A stretch of DNA of 20,422 nt from positions 1 to 20,422 of the forward strand of contig JAHZHF010000024.1 of the NCBI GenBank assembly GCA_019420405.1, written 5' to 3'. This document shows positions 12,022 through 19,266 of the stretch, piece after piece (the stretch's first letter is position 1; every line of letters starts with the position of its first letter). Made by a program: the position numbers and the translations under genes. Under the pieces are notes generated by a model, which worked only from the letters and a program-made list of their open reading frames with translations, was not told the DNA's origin and did no database searches. This stretch comes from Clostridiales bacterium. GTDB lineage: Bacteria; Bacillota; Clostridia; Lachnospirales; Lachnospiraceae.

Positions 12022-14133
12022 ATGGATCAGACATTTGAGAAAAGGAAGAAAGTTATATTTGACTTCATCTGTGACGACTTATATGTTCCGATGAAGATCA
12101 GGGAGATCGCGGCTGTGCTCCAGATTCCGCGGGAGCAGAGGGACGAGCTTAAGGCTGTCCTTGATGCGCTTGTGGAAGAGGGGAAGATCGCGGTATCGAA
12201 ACGAGGAAAGTACAGCCGGGGGCAGGCGGAGCGGCTGAGAGGAGTATTCCAGGCAAATGCCCGCGGTTTCGGTTTCGTTTCCTGCGAGAACGGAGGAGAT
12301 GACGTCTTTATATCCGAGGAGAACCTCTGCGGGGCATTTCACGGAGACGAGGTGGAGTTTATTATCACGTCTGCCCCTTCGGGACGCCGCAGAGAGGGGA
12401 AGATCGTCAAGATTCTCTCACACGGAGTAACGAGAGTTGTGGGATTGTACGAGAAGAGCCGGGACTTCGGATTTGTCCGGCCGGATAATCAGAGATACTT
12501 AAAGGATATTTACATCCCGGCGGGAAAAGAGATGAACGCCATGACCGGACACAAGGTAGTCGCAGAACTGACTTCCTACGGCGGGGAACATATGAAGCCC
12601 GAGGGAAGAGTAGTGGAGATCATCGGGCATGTCAATGACCCGGGTACGGACATCCTGTCTATTGTGATGGACATGGGGATTAAAACCGAGTTTCCGGAGA
12701 AGGTTTTAAACCAGGCAGTGCGTGTGGGGAAACCGGTCAGTGAGGCGGACTGCGCCGGACGGCTGGATCTGCGCGGCTGGCAGATGGTGACGATCGACGG
12801 CGAGGATGCGAAAGATCTCGACGATGCAGTTTCCCTGACAGTGGAAGAAGGAAATTACCGTCTGGGTGTTCATATCGCAGACGTGGCAAATTATGTTCAG
12901 GAGAACAGTGCTCTGGACCGGGAGGCTTTTGAGCGGGGGACGAGCGTATATCTGGCGGACCGGGTGATCCCGATGCTTCCGCATAAGCTCTCCAACGGGA
13001 TCTGTTCCCTGAATGCGGGGGAAGACAGACTGGCCTTGTCCTGCATTATGACGCTGGGGCCATCAGGTGAGATGCTGGATCACGAGATCGCGGAGACGGT
13101 GATCCGCGTGGACCGCCGGATGAGCTATAATGGCGTGACGAAGATCCTGGAGGGAGACCCGGACGCTCTTAAGGAAAATGAAGAGTTTGTCCCCATGATT
13201 CTGCGGATGAGGGAACTCTCGGAGATCATCCGGGAGAAAAGGGGAAAACGGGGCTCCATAGATTTCGATTTTCCGGAGACGAAGATTTCGCTTGATGAAA
13301 AGGGAAAGCCTGTGGATATCAGGCCCTATGAGCGGAATGCGGCCACGAAGATCATTGAAGATTTCATGCTGATGGCGAATGAGACGGTAGCGGAGGAATA
13401 TTTCTGGAGGGATGTTCCCTTCCTGTACCGGACGCATGAGGTGCCGGATGAGGAAAAGATCCGCCAGCTCTCGACATTTATCAACAATTTCGGCTATCAT
13501 ATTCATGTGCGGAATGAGGTGCGCCCGAAAGAGATTCAGAAGCTTCTTGCAAAAGTGGAGGGGACTCCGGAGGAGGCGCTGATCAGCCGCCTTGCCCTGC
13601 GGTCCATGAAGCGGGCGCGTTACACGACGGAGAATACGGGGCATTTCGGGCTGGCGGCAAAGTATTACACCCACTTTACTTCGCCTATCCGCCGATATCC
13701 GGATCTGCAGATCCACCGGATTATAAAGGAGAATCTGCGGGGAAGATTAAACGAAGATCGGACTGCACATTATGCGGAGATTCTCCCGAAAGCGGCAGTC
13801 CAGTGCAGTGACCGGGAGAGAAGAGCGGATGAGGCAGAACGCGAAGTCGTCAAAATGAAAAAAGCAGAGTATATGAGAGAGCGATTCGGTGAAGAGTTTG
13901 AAGGCGTGATCTCAGGCGTGACCAGATGGGGCATGTATGTAGAACTGGAAAATACGGTGGAGGGACTTGTGCATGTGGCTGATATGTGGGATGATCATTA
14001 TGAGTTTGTAGAACAGAGCTACGAACTGGTCGGAGAACATACAGGTAAAACCTACAAACTGGGACAGACAGTGGGTGTGCGAGTGACAGGTGCGGACAAA
14101 GTGCAGCGCACAGTGAATTTTGAGCTGGCATGA
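12022..14133 (+). CDS. rnr: Ribonuclease R
   Basis: Processive 3'-5' exoribonuclease of 703 residues that degrades structured RNA and works with tmRNA-SmpB on messages of stalled ribosomes. Order of domains: winged helix (about 10-65), cold-shock-type OB domains (about 70-230), RNB catalytic domain (about 245-570) and an S1 domain (about 620-700; FEGVISGVTRWGMYVEL). The metal-binding signature IDGEDAKDLDD supplies D259, D265, D267 and D268, equivalent to the four Asp of E. coli RNase R. The C-terminal basic tail of longer homologues is absent. The ATG at 12022 is chosen over an in-frame ATG at 11998 because AAAGGAGG lies 5 bases before it. smpB follows after 86 bases with no terminator between, so they are probably co-transcribed. 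Confidence 0.96.
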   Translation: MDQTFEKRKKVIFDFICDDLYVPMKIREIAAVLQIPREQRDELKAVLDALVEEGKIAVSKRGKYSRGQAERLRGVFQANARGFGFVSCENGGDDVFISEENLCGAFHGDEVEFIITSAPSGRRREGKIVKILSHGVTRVVGLYEKSRDFGFVRPDNQRYLKDIYIPAGKEMNAMTGHKVVAELTSYGGEHMKPEGRVVEIIGHVNDPGTDILSIVMDMGIKTEFPEKVLNQAVRVGKPVSEADCAGRLDLRGWQMVTIDGEDAKDLDDAVSLTVEEGNYRLGVHIADVANYVQENSALDREAFERGTSVYLADRVIPMLPHKLSNGICSLNAGEDRLALSCIMTLGPSGEMLDHEIAETVIRVDRRMSYNGVTKILEGDPDALKENEEFVPMILRMRELSEIIREKRGKRGSIDFDFPETKISLDEKGKPVDIRPYERNAATKIIEDFMLMANETVAEEYFWRDVPFLYRTHEVPDEEKIRQLSTFINNFGYHIHVRNEVRPKEIQKLLAKVEGTPEEALISRLALRSMKRARYTTENTGHFGLAAKYYTHFTSPIRRYPDLQIHRIIKENLRGRLNEDRTAHYAEILPKAAVQCSDRERRADEAEREVVKMKKAEYMRERFGEEFEGVISGVTRWGMYVELENTVEGLVHVADMWDDHYEFVEQSYELVGEHTGKTYKLGQTVGVRVTGADKVQRTVNFELA

Positions 14134-14219
14134 GACGGAACGTCCGTGAAACCCAAATGTGGGATAATGAAAAATGATAAGAAACAGGTGCAGAGACGAA
14201 ATCTGGTAAGGAGACGAAA

Positions 14220-14684
14220 ATGGCAAAGACAGAGACAAAGCTGATCGCCAATAATAAAAAAGCATACCATGATTATTTCATTCTGGAGAAATATGAAGCC
14301 GGGATCGTGCTCCATGGCACGGAGGTAAAATCCCTGCGCATGGGAAAATGCAGTATAAAAGAGGCGTTTATACGTGTGGAAAACGGGGAGATGTTCATTT
14401 ACGGCATGCACATCTCGCCCTACGAAAAAGGAAACATATTCAACAAAGACCCTTTGCGTGTGAGAAAGCTGCTTCTCCATAAAAAGGAGATCAATAAGAT
14501 CTTCGGGAAAATGAAGGAGCAGGGAATCACCGTAGTGCCGCTGCAGGTCTATTTCAGCGGCAGTCTTGTGAAGGTAGAGATCGGGCTGGCAAAAGGAAAG
14601 AAACTCTACGACAAGCGGGAAGACATCGCCAAAAAAGACCAGCGCCGGGAAGCCCAGCGCGAATTCAAAGTCAGAAACATGTGA
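14220..14684 (+). CDS. smpB: SsrA (tmRNA)-binding protein SmpB
   Basis: 154 residues, the family length. It binds tmRNA and delivers it to stalled ribosomes for trans-translation. Family hallmarks seen are NNKKAYHDYFILEKYEAGI at the N-terminus, GTEVKSLR, the SPY segment, and the basic C-terminal tail with KKLYDKREDIAKKDQRR, which folds as a helix in the ribosome. AAGGAG lies 7 bases before the ATG. It follows rnr in the common Firmicute order. The tmRNA gene ssrA, often next to smpB, is not recognisable in the 238 bases downstream, which hold repeats instead. Confidence 0.97.
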   Translation: MAKTETKLIANNKKAYHDYFILEKYEAGIVLHGTEVKSLRMGKCSIKEAFIRVENGEMFIYGMHISPYEKGNIFNKDPLRVRKLLLHKKEINKIFGKMKEQGITVVPLQVYFSGSLVKVEIGLAKGKKLYDKREDIAKKDQRREAQREFKVRNM

Positions 14685-14701
14685 CACCAGTCTGCACATG
14701 C

Positions 14702-14761
14702 GCCGCAGGATAAGTTCGGCAGTGCAAGCTCGCTTGCAGGCTGCCGAACTTATCCTGCGGC
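14702..14761 (+). repeat. Large inverted repeat (27-bp stem hairpin)
   Basis: Perfect 21-bp arms (14702-14722 with 14741-14761) enclose a second stem TGCAAG/CTTGCA with loop CTCG and a 2-base bulge. No T tract follows, so it is not a normal terminator. It begins 17 bases after the smpB stop. The outer sequence CGCCGCAGGA recurs directly at 14882-14891 after the tandem repeats, framing the whole element. Confidence 0.9.
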
Positions 14762-14766
14762 ATATG

Positions 14767-14880
14767 GCGGACGCCATACAGCGAGATGGAGGGCTGAGGC
14801 CCGGAATCGAGCTGAGAGCATGTGCGGACGCCATACAGCGAGATGGAGGGCTGAGGCCCGGAATCGAGCTGAGAGCATGT
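14767..14880 (+). repeat. Two identical 57-bp tandem repeats
   Basis: Units 14767-14823 and 14824-14880 are identical. Each contains a small inverted repeat, GGGC-TGAG-GCCC. The unit length is 19 codons, so an open frame runs through into the Nudix gene, but no ribosome binding site supports translation of this part. With the hairpin at 14702-14761 it forms a compact repeat element between smpB and the Nudix gene. Confidence 0.92.
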
Positions 14881-14922
14881 GCGCCGCAGGACACGATACG
14901 AAAATTCAGAGGAGTGACAACT

Positions 14923-15759
14923 ATGATCCAGGACATATATCCGTACCACATGGACAATCAATATCATCCGGTCCCGCCGGAGCCGGACAGTTTTGCGCTG
15001 TATTATGAAAATCATGCGGTACTTTTGAAGAAAACAGAGGAGGGGATTACGTTTCCGAGATTTAAAGATCTGGAACGTCTGAACGAAGAACTCTATGAAG
15101 ACTACATATATCTGTTTTCCATAGATGATATGAGATATTATCTTGTGCAGGAAATCAACAGAGAACCGCTTTCCGAGTTTATGATGGAGAATACGGAGAT
15201 TTTTCGTGCGGCTGATCCGCAGTACCACGCATTTGCCGGAATCACGGGATACCAGCTCTATAACTGGTACAAAGATCATAAATTCTGCGGCCGGTGCGGC
15301 CGGATGATGGTCATGGACGAAAAAGAAAGGATGCTCCGATGTGATGAGTGTCACAATATGGTCTTTCCAAAAATCTGTCCGGCTGTTATTATAGGAGTAA
15401 CAGATGGAAACCGGATTTTAATGTCGAAGTATGCGGGAAGATCTTATAAGAAATATGCTCTTCTGGCGGGGTTCACCGAGATAGGTGAGACGGTCGAGGA
15501 GACTGTTGCCCGGGAGGTAATGGAAGAGGTCGGCTTGAAGGTAAAAAATATCCGCTATTACAAGAGCCAGCCCTGGGCGTTTTCTGATACGCTTCTGATG
15601 GGATTTTACTGTGACCTGGATGGGGAGGATAAGATCACTCTGGACCGGGAGGAATTAGCCCTGGCAGAGTGGTTCGAGCGGGAAGAGATCCCTGTGGAAC
15701 CGTCCAGAGACAGTCTGACAAATGAGATGATCATGAAGTTTAAAAACGGTGAAGTCTGA
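14923..15759 (+). CDS. nudC: NudC-like Nudix hydrolase (NAD+ diphosphatase / RNA deNADding)
   Basis: Predicted cytoplasmic hydrolase of 278 residues that cleaves NAD(H) to NMN(H) and AMP; NudC enzymes also remove NAD caps from RNA. A zinc ribbon, C122-x2-C125-x14-C140-x2-C143, precedes the Nudix box at residues 183-205, with G183, E198 and E201-E202 in place (REVMEEVG). After it comes SQPWAF, corresponding to the SQPWPFPxS motif that marks the NudC subfamily; its second half differs here (SDT). The ATG at 14923 is preferred because GAGGAGTG lies 8-9 bases upstream and the recognisable N-terminal domain starts there. An in-frame ATG at 14698 would translate the repeat element and has no ribosome binding site. 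It lies downstream of rnr and smpB and may share their transcript. Confidence 0.92.
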   Translation: MIQDIYPYHMDNQYHPVPPEPDSFALYYENHAVLLKKTEEGITFPRFKDLERLNEELYEDYIYLFSIDDMRYYLVQEINREPLSEFMMENTEIFRAADPQYHAFAGITGYQLYNWYKDHKFCGRCGRMMVMDEKERMLRCDECHNMVFPKICPAVIIGVTDGNRILMSKYAGRSYKKYALLAGFTEIGETVEETVAREVMEEVGLKVKNIRYYKSQPWAFSDTLLMGFYCDLDGEDKITLDREELALAEWFEREEIPVEPSRDSLTNEMIMKFKNGEV

Positions 15760-15864
15760 AACGCAGGAAAACTGCGATGAAGAAATGCGGCATCCGGACG
15801 CATCGTTTGGGAAAGGCGGACGGCCTGCTGCAGAAAATACTAAAATTCAAGGAGGCAAACTGAT

Positions 15865-16287
15865 ATGAGAGCAGAATTTGATGAAAGCCTGGTAACCGGA
15901 AATGAGATGATTGATACGCAGCACAAGGAGCTGATCGACAAGATCAATAAGCTTCTGGACAGCTGCGAGACGAGCAAAGAGAAGACAGTGGCTGTGAAGA
16001 CGCTGGATTATCTTGCTGACTACACGGAATTCCATTTTGGAGAAGAAGAGAAACTCCAGGCAGAGATCAACTATCCGGGAATTGCCGAGCACAAAAAGGA
16101 GCATGACAAACTTCGTGCAGTTGTAAAAGATCTCTACAACATGCTGGAGGAGGAAGAGGGCCCGTCCAACGCGTTCGTAGAGCAGGTAAACAAGAACGTG
16201 ATCGAGTGGCTGTACAGACACATCAAAGGATTTGACCGGTCTGTGGCAGAATATAAGTTTATGAACGAGAGCAGCGAAAGGCTGTAG
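15865..16287 (+). CDS. Bacteriohemerythrin
   Basis: Single-domain non-heme di-iron protein of 140 residues; bacterial members bind O2 and may store, deliver or sense oxygen or iron. All seven ligands of the family pattern are present: H20, H57 and E61 (HFGEE), H76 and H80 (HKKEH), H119 and D124 (HIKGFD). It is soluble, without signal peptide or fused signalling domain. AAGGAGG lies 9 bases upstream. The 105-base gap after the Nudix gene holds only a 5-bp hairpin (15762-15776) and no clear promoter, so co-transcription is possible. In an anaerobe an oxygen-protective role is plausible, especially with oxygen-labile PFOR in the genome, but that link is inference. Confidence 0.94.
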   Translation: MRAEFDESLVTGNEMIDTQHKELIDKINKLLDSCETSKEKTVAVKTLDYLADYTEFHFGEEEKLQAEINYPGIAEHKKEHDKLRAVVKDLYNMLEEEEGPSNAFVEQVNKNVIEWLYRHIKGFDRSVAEYKFMNESSERL

Positions 16288-16292
16288 AAAAA

Positions 16293-16343
16293 CGGGCGGA
16301 TGGGGAGCTCTTAAGAGAGCCTCCATCCGCCCGCTGATTTTTA
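16293..16343. terminator. Bidirectional terminator between hemerythrin and pyrC
   Basis: An 11-bp outer stem CGGGCGGATGG/CCATCCGCCCG (16293-16303 with 16323-16333) and an inner GCTCT/AGAGC stem. On the plus strand it is followed by CTGATTTTTA, on the minus strand by TTTTTC. It serves two convergent genes. Confidence 0.92.
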
Positions 16344-17609
16344 CGGGCAGTCACGGTAAACCGTTTCGCCTCCGCACACGGTCATCTTGACTTTGCCGTA
16401 CAGTTTCCATCCGGTAAACGGAGAATTCGATGATTTGGAAACGTATTCTGTCGGCGTCCACTCCTCCTGCGGATCGAAAAGGATCAGATCAGCAGGAGCG
16501 CCTTCCCTGATCTCTCCGGCAGGCAGGTGATAAAGCCTGGCGGGATTGATGGTCATCTTTTCCAGAAGCTGCATCATTGTCAGATGTCCCGGGCGCACCA
16601 GGGAAGTAATTCCCAGGGCCAGGGAGGTTTCAAGGCCGATAATACCGCTGGGGGCGGCTGTGATCGGGCGTTCCTTTTCTTCACGGCTGTGGGGGGCGTG
16701 ATCCGTAGCGATGATATCAATGGTTCCGTCGATCAGCCCTTCTATGATGGCGGCCCGGTCTTCCTCCGCGCGGAGAGGCGGGTTCATTTTGGCGAGAGTG
16801 CCGTATTTTAAAACCGCTTCGTCAGTGAGCGTGAAGTGGTGTGGTGTGGCCTCTGCGTGAAGATTTGCGCCCATGGCGCGGAACATGCGCACAAGCTGCA
16901 CAGAACGCCCGGAGCTGATGTGCTGGATTACGACATGCGCGCCGGAACGCAGGGCCAGCAGGCTGTCTCTTGCAGTCAGGGACTCCTCAGCGACTGAGGG
17001 GGAGCCGTAGATTCCTAACTGATCGGAGACGGGCCCGTGGTTGATCCCGTTATTCTGGATAAAGGCAGGATCTTCTTCGTGGAGACTGATCGGAACATCC
17101 AGATCTTTGGCCTTCTCCATAGCCTCATAGAGAAACGCCGCATTTTTGAGAGGAATTCCGTCGTCAGTAAAGCCGCATGCGCCGGCAGTTTTAAGGGCGT
17201 CCATATCTGTCCGCTCTTCGCCTTTCAGGGAACAGGAGACGGAAGCGGCCTGGTAGATTCGGATTTTTTCTTCCTTTGATCTCGCAAGGATGTCCTCCAG
17301 TACGGGAACAGAGTCGACGACCGGAGAAGTGTTCGCCATGCATATGACAGATGTGAATCCGCCTTTTGCCGCGGCAAGCGCTCCGGTGTGAAGCGTCTCT
17401 TTGTGAGTGAACCCCGGATCGCGGAAATGGACATGGGTGTCGATCAGTCCCGGTGCGACGGTGAGGCCGGATGCATCTATGACCGTCTCAGAAGAGTCTG
17501 CGGGAATGTCGGAATCAATTTTCCGGATCATTCCGTTCTCGATCAGGACGTCGGCCTTTCTGGCTGTCTGCGATGCCGGATCTATGATAAAACCGTTCTT
17601 TATGAGCAT
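16341..17609 (-). CDS. pyrC: Dihydroorotase (class I)
   Basis: Cyclises N-carbamoyl-aspartate to dihydroorotate, the third step of pyrimidine synthesis. 422 residues, amidohydrolase fold. Metal-site residues seen are H59 and H61 with R63 (DTHVHFRDPG), D149-D150 (GFTDDG), H177 (ISLHEED), H230 (VIQHIS) and catalytic D302 (ATDHAPH). The MANTSP segment is also typical of the bacterial class I enzyme. GGAGGT lies about 7 bases before the ATG. No other pyr gene is in the window. A long leader (17610-17740) with a palindromic element precedes it, so regulation through RNA structure is possible. It lies downstream of the phosphofructokinase gene on the same strand, with a hairpin between them. Confidence 0.95.
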   Translation of the reverse strand: MLIKNGFIIDPASQTARKADVLIENGMIRKIDSDIPADSSETVIDASGLTVAPGLIDTHVHFRDPGFTHKETLHTGALAAAKGGFTSVICMANTSPVVDSVPVLEDILARSKEEKIRIYQAASVSCSLKGEERTDMDALKTAGACGFTDDGIPLKNAAFLYEAMEKAKDLDVPISLHEEDPAFIQNNGINHGPVSDQLGIYGSPSVAEESLTARDSLLALRSGAHVVIQHISSGRSVQLVRMFRAMGANLHAEATPHHFTLTDEAVLKYGTLAKMNPPLRAEEDRAAIIEGLIDGTIDIIATDHAPHSREEKERPITAAPSGIIGLETSLALGITSLVRPGHLTMMQLLEKMTINPARLYHLPAGEIREGAPADLILFDPQEEWTPTEYVSKSSNSPFTGWKLYGKVKMTVCGGETVYRDCP

Positions 17610-17639
17610 TGTGTAACCTCCGATATGAAAGTATTTTAA

Positions 17640-17724
17640 TACTGGTAACAGTGGCGGCGGCCACGATTAGCACGAAGTGCGGTTTTACGAATGGCGCGGG
17701 CTGAACTGTTACTAACACTGGTAT
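17640..17724 (-). repeat. Imperfect palindromic element in the pyrC leader
   Basis: GTAACAGT (17645-17652) pairs with ACTGTTAC (17705-17712), extended by a G.U and a T-A pair. Inside lies a GCAC-GAA-GTGC hairpin (17670-17680) in a GC-rich core. ACTGGTA occurs as a direct repeat at both edges (17641-17647 and 17718-17724). It could be a dispersed intergenic repeat or a structured RNA leader; sequence alone does not decide. Confidence 0.55.
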
Positions 17725-17740
17725 CATAACATATAAATAT

Positions 17741-17782
17741 GCCGGGAGACCAGCCCTTTTGTGGAAAGACTGTTCTCCCGGC
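17741..17782 (-). terminator. Probable terminator after the phosphofructokinase gene
   Basis: GCCGGGAGA/TCTCCCGGC arms (17741-17749 with 17774-17782), with further CAG/CTG and CTTT/AAAG pairing inside. On the minus strand it is followed by ATATTTATATG, a weak U tract. The loop is long for a classical terminator. Confidence 0.55.
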
Positions 17783-17808
17783 GGATATCCGGACGCTGCG
17801 GCCTGCTT

Positions 17809-19041
17809 TTATATCTGACGGTAGAGATGACGCGGTATACCGTCTACTACGATAGAAGCCACATCGCCCTGGATGAGCGGGCGTACATAATTGATAAATT
17901 CATCGGTTACGTAAGTTCCATCCTCGGTTACCCATTCGCGGGGAACAAGTTTTTCATCGTTTGCAATCTTGTGGACGTCCTTTACTTCCGTACTGCACTG
18001 ATAAGGATCGTCGGAGAGTCTCTTTAATACAACCATTTTTCCGGAATCTCCTTCATCCGCCGCTTTGACAGCAGCACCGCCGACCTGGGAAGCCTCCAGA
18101 ATATCTACACGGGAAGAGCAGTGAGAAGCGGATCTCTGGAGCGTGCTCAGCTCAATGGCACGAGTTTTGCATCCGATCTCGCCTGCAATATAGCTGGCCA
18201 GATAGTTGGCGGTTCCGGAGAGCTGTTTGTGGCCGAATGCATCCACAAAGTCAATGCTCTGTCCCAGTTCGCACACGTAGCGGCCGTCTGCCAGACGGAT
18301 TCCTTCTGATACGGCAACGACTACAGACGGCTTCTGGGAGAGAAGTTCTTTCACCCTCGCTCCAAATGATTCAATATCAAACGGGAGCTCCGGCAGGTAA
18401 ATCAGATCCGGGCCTGAGCAGTCCTCACCTCTGGCGAGAGCTGCGGCTCCGGTGAGCCATCCTGCGTTTCTTCCCATGATTTCAATGATAGATACGAGCC
18501 CCTTGCTGTACTCCAGGCAGAAGCTGTCCCGGATGATTTCCTTGACGGATGTGCCGATATATTTGGCTGCGCTTCCGTAGCCCGGCGTATGGTCGGTGAG
18601 GGCAAGGTCGTTGTCGATCGTCTTCGGGCATCCGATGAAGCGGGTGCGGAATCCGGTCACAATCGCGTAGTCGGACAGCTTTTTGATGGTGTCCATGGAA
18701 TCATTTCCGCCGATGTAAATAAACGCCTCAATATCCAGTTTCTCCAGGATCGCAAAGATCTTGTCGTAAACCGCCCTGTCTTCGTGGATCTCCGGGAGTT
18801 TGTACCGGCATGATCCAAGGAAGGCTGCGGGTGTTCTCTTCAAAAGTTCTGCATCGAGATCATTCGTAATATATTCGGAGAGATCGATATACCGCTCCTG
18901 AAGCAGTCCCTGTATTCCGTGGAGCATTCCGTATACTTTTCCGGCGCCTCTGTCTTTGGCCGTGCGGTAGACGCCTGCAAGACTGGAGTTGATCGCTGCG
19001 GTAGGACCGCCTGACTGTCCGACAATTACATTTCCTTTCAT
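17809..19041 (-). CDS. pfp: Phosphofructokinase, probably diphosphate-dependent
   Basis: Phosphorylates fructose 6-phosphate in glycolysis; 410 residues, longer than the roughly 320 of standard bacterial ATP-PFK. The N-terminal GQSGGPTAAIN is the phosphate-donor loop. The second donor motif reads GGNDS (111-115), where ATP enzymes have GGDGS; D114 is the Asp that disfavours ATP. The catalytic motif is PKTIDND (139-145) with K140 in place of the Gly of ATP enzymes and D143 as base. Both changes point to PPi as donor, allowing reversible flux. N113 is less usual than Asp there. MGRNAGW, a substrate-binding motif, is conserved. GGAGGT lies about 9 bases before the ATG. A promoter is likely at 19096-19126. 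Donor specificity is predicted, not proven. Confidence 0.9.
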   Translation of the reverse strand: MKGNVIVGQSGGPTAAINSSLAGVYRTAKDRGAGKVYGMLHGIQGLLQERYIDLSEYITNDLDAELLKRTPAAFLGSCRYKLPEIHEDRAVYDKIFAILEKLDIEAFIYIGGNDSMDTIKKLSDYAIVTGFRTRFIGCPKTIDNDLALTDHTPGYGSAAKYIGTSVKEIIRDSFCLEYSKGLVSIIEIMGRNAGWLTGAAALARGEDCSGPDLIYLPELPFDIESFGARVKELLSQKPSVVVAVSEGIRLADGRYVCELGQSIDFVDAFGHKQLSGTANYLASYIAGEIGCKTRAIELSTLQRSASHCSSRVDILEASQVGGAAVKAADEGDSGKMVVLKRLSDDPYQCSTEVKDVHKIANDEKLVPREWVTEDGTYVTDEFINYVRPLIQGDVASIVVDGIPRHLYRQI

Positions 19042-19095
19042 GATGTGTTACCTCCGTTCTGCTGATCTATACTCTGAGGAAAGATATCTCAGAGC

Positions 19096-19126
19096 ACTAT
19101 ACTAACAGTTTAGTGCATAATCACAA
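19096..19126 (-). promoter_or_regulatory. Possible promoter of the phosphofructokinase gene
   Basis: On the minus strand -10 TATAGT (19101-19096), with a TTGTGA -35 at 19126-19121 and a 19-base spacer, somewhat long. The leader would be about 50 bases. The spacer contains TTAGTGCATAA (19110-19120), related to the palindrome at 20377-20388. Confidence 0.4.
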
Positions 19127-19266
19127 ATTTGTAAATGAAAAAAAGAGAAATATATGCAAAATAACGAAAAATGAAGCGAGAGAGGAAATAAAGAGTAAAA
19201 AATGGTATGCTGATAGTTAAGACAGAGAAAATAAAGCCGTACAGGCGGTGAGAAAGGAAGGAACAT

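Noticed and set aside
14767..14880. CRISPR-like repeat array
   Set aside because: The two 57-bp units adjoin directly with no spacers, and no cas genes are present.
14685..14922. tmRNA (ssrA) gene after smpB
   Set aside because: No tRNA-like ends or tag-peptide frame can be recognised; the stretch is explained by the hairpin and tandem repeats.
14052..14957. 301-codon minus-strand frame containing repeated LSSIPGLSPPSRCMAS units
   Set aside because: The repetition is the reverse reading of the 57-bp DNA repeats, and the frame overlaps smpB and the end of rnr; nothing suggests translation.
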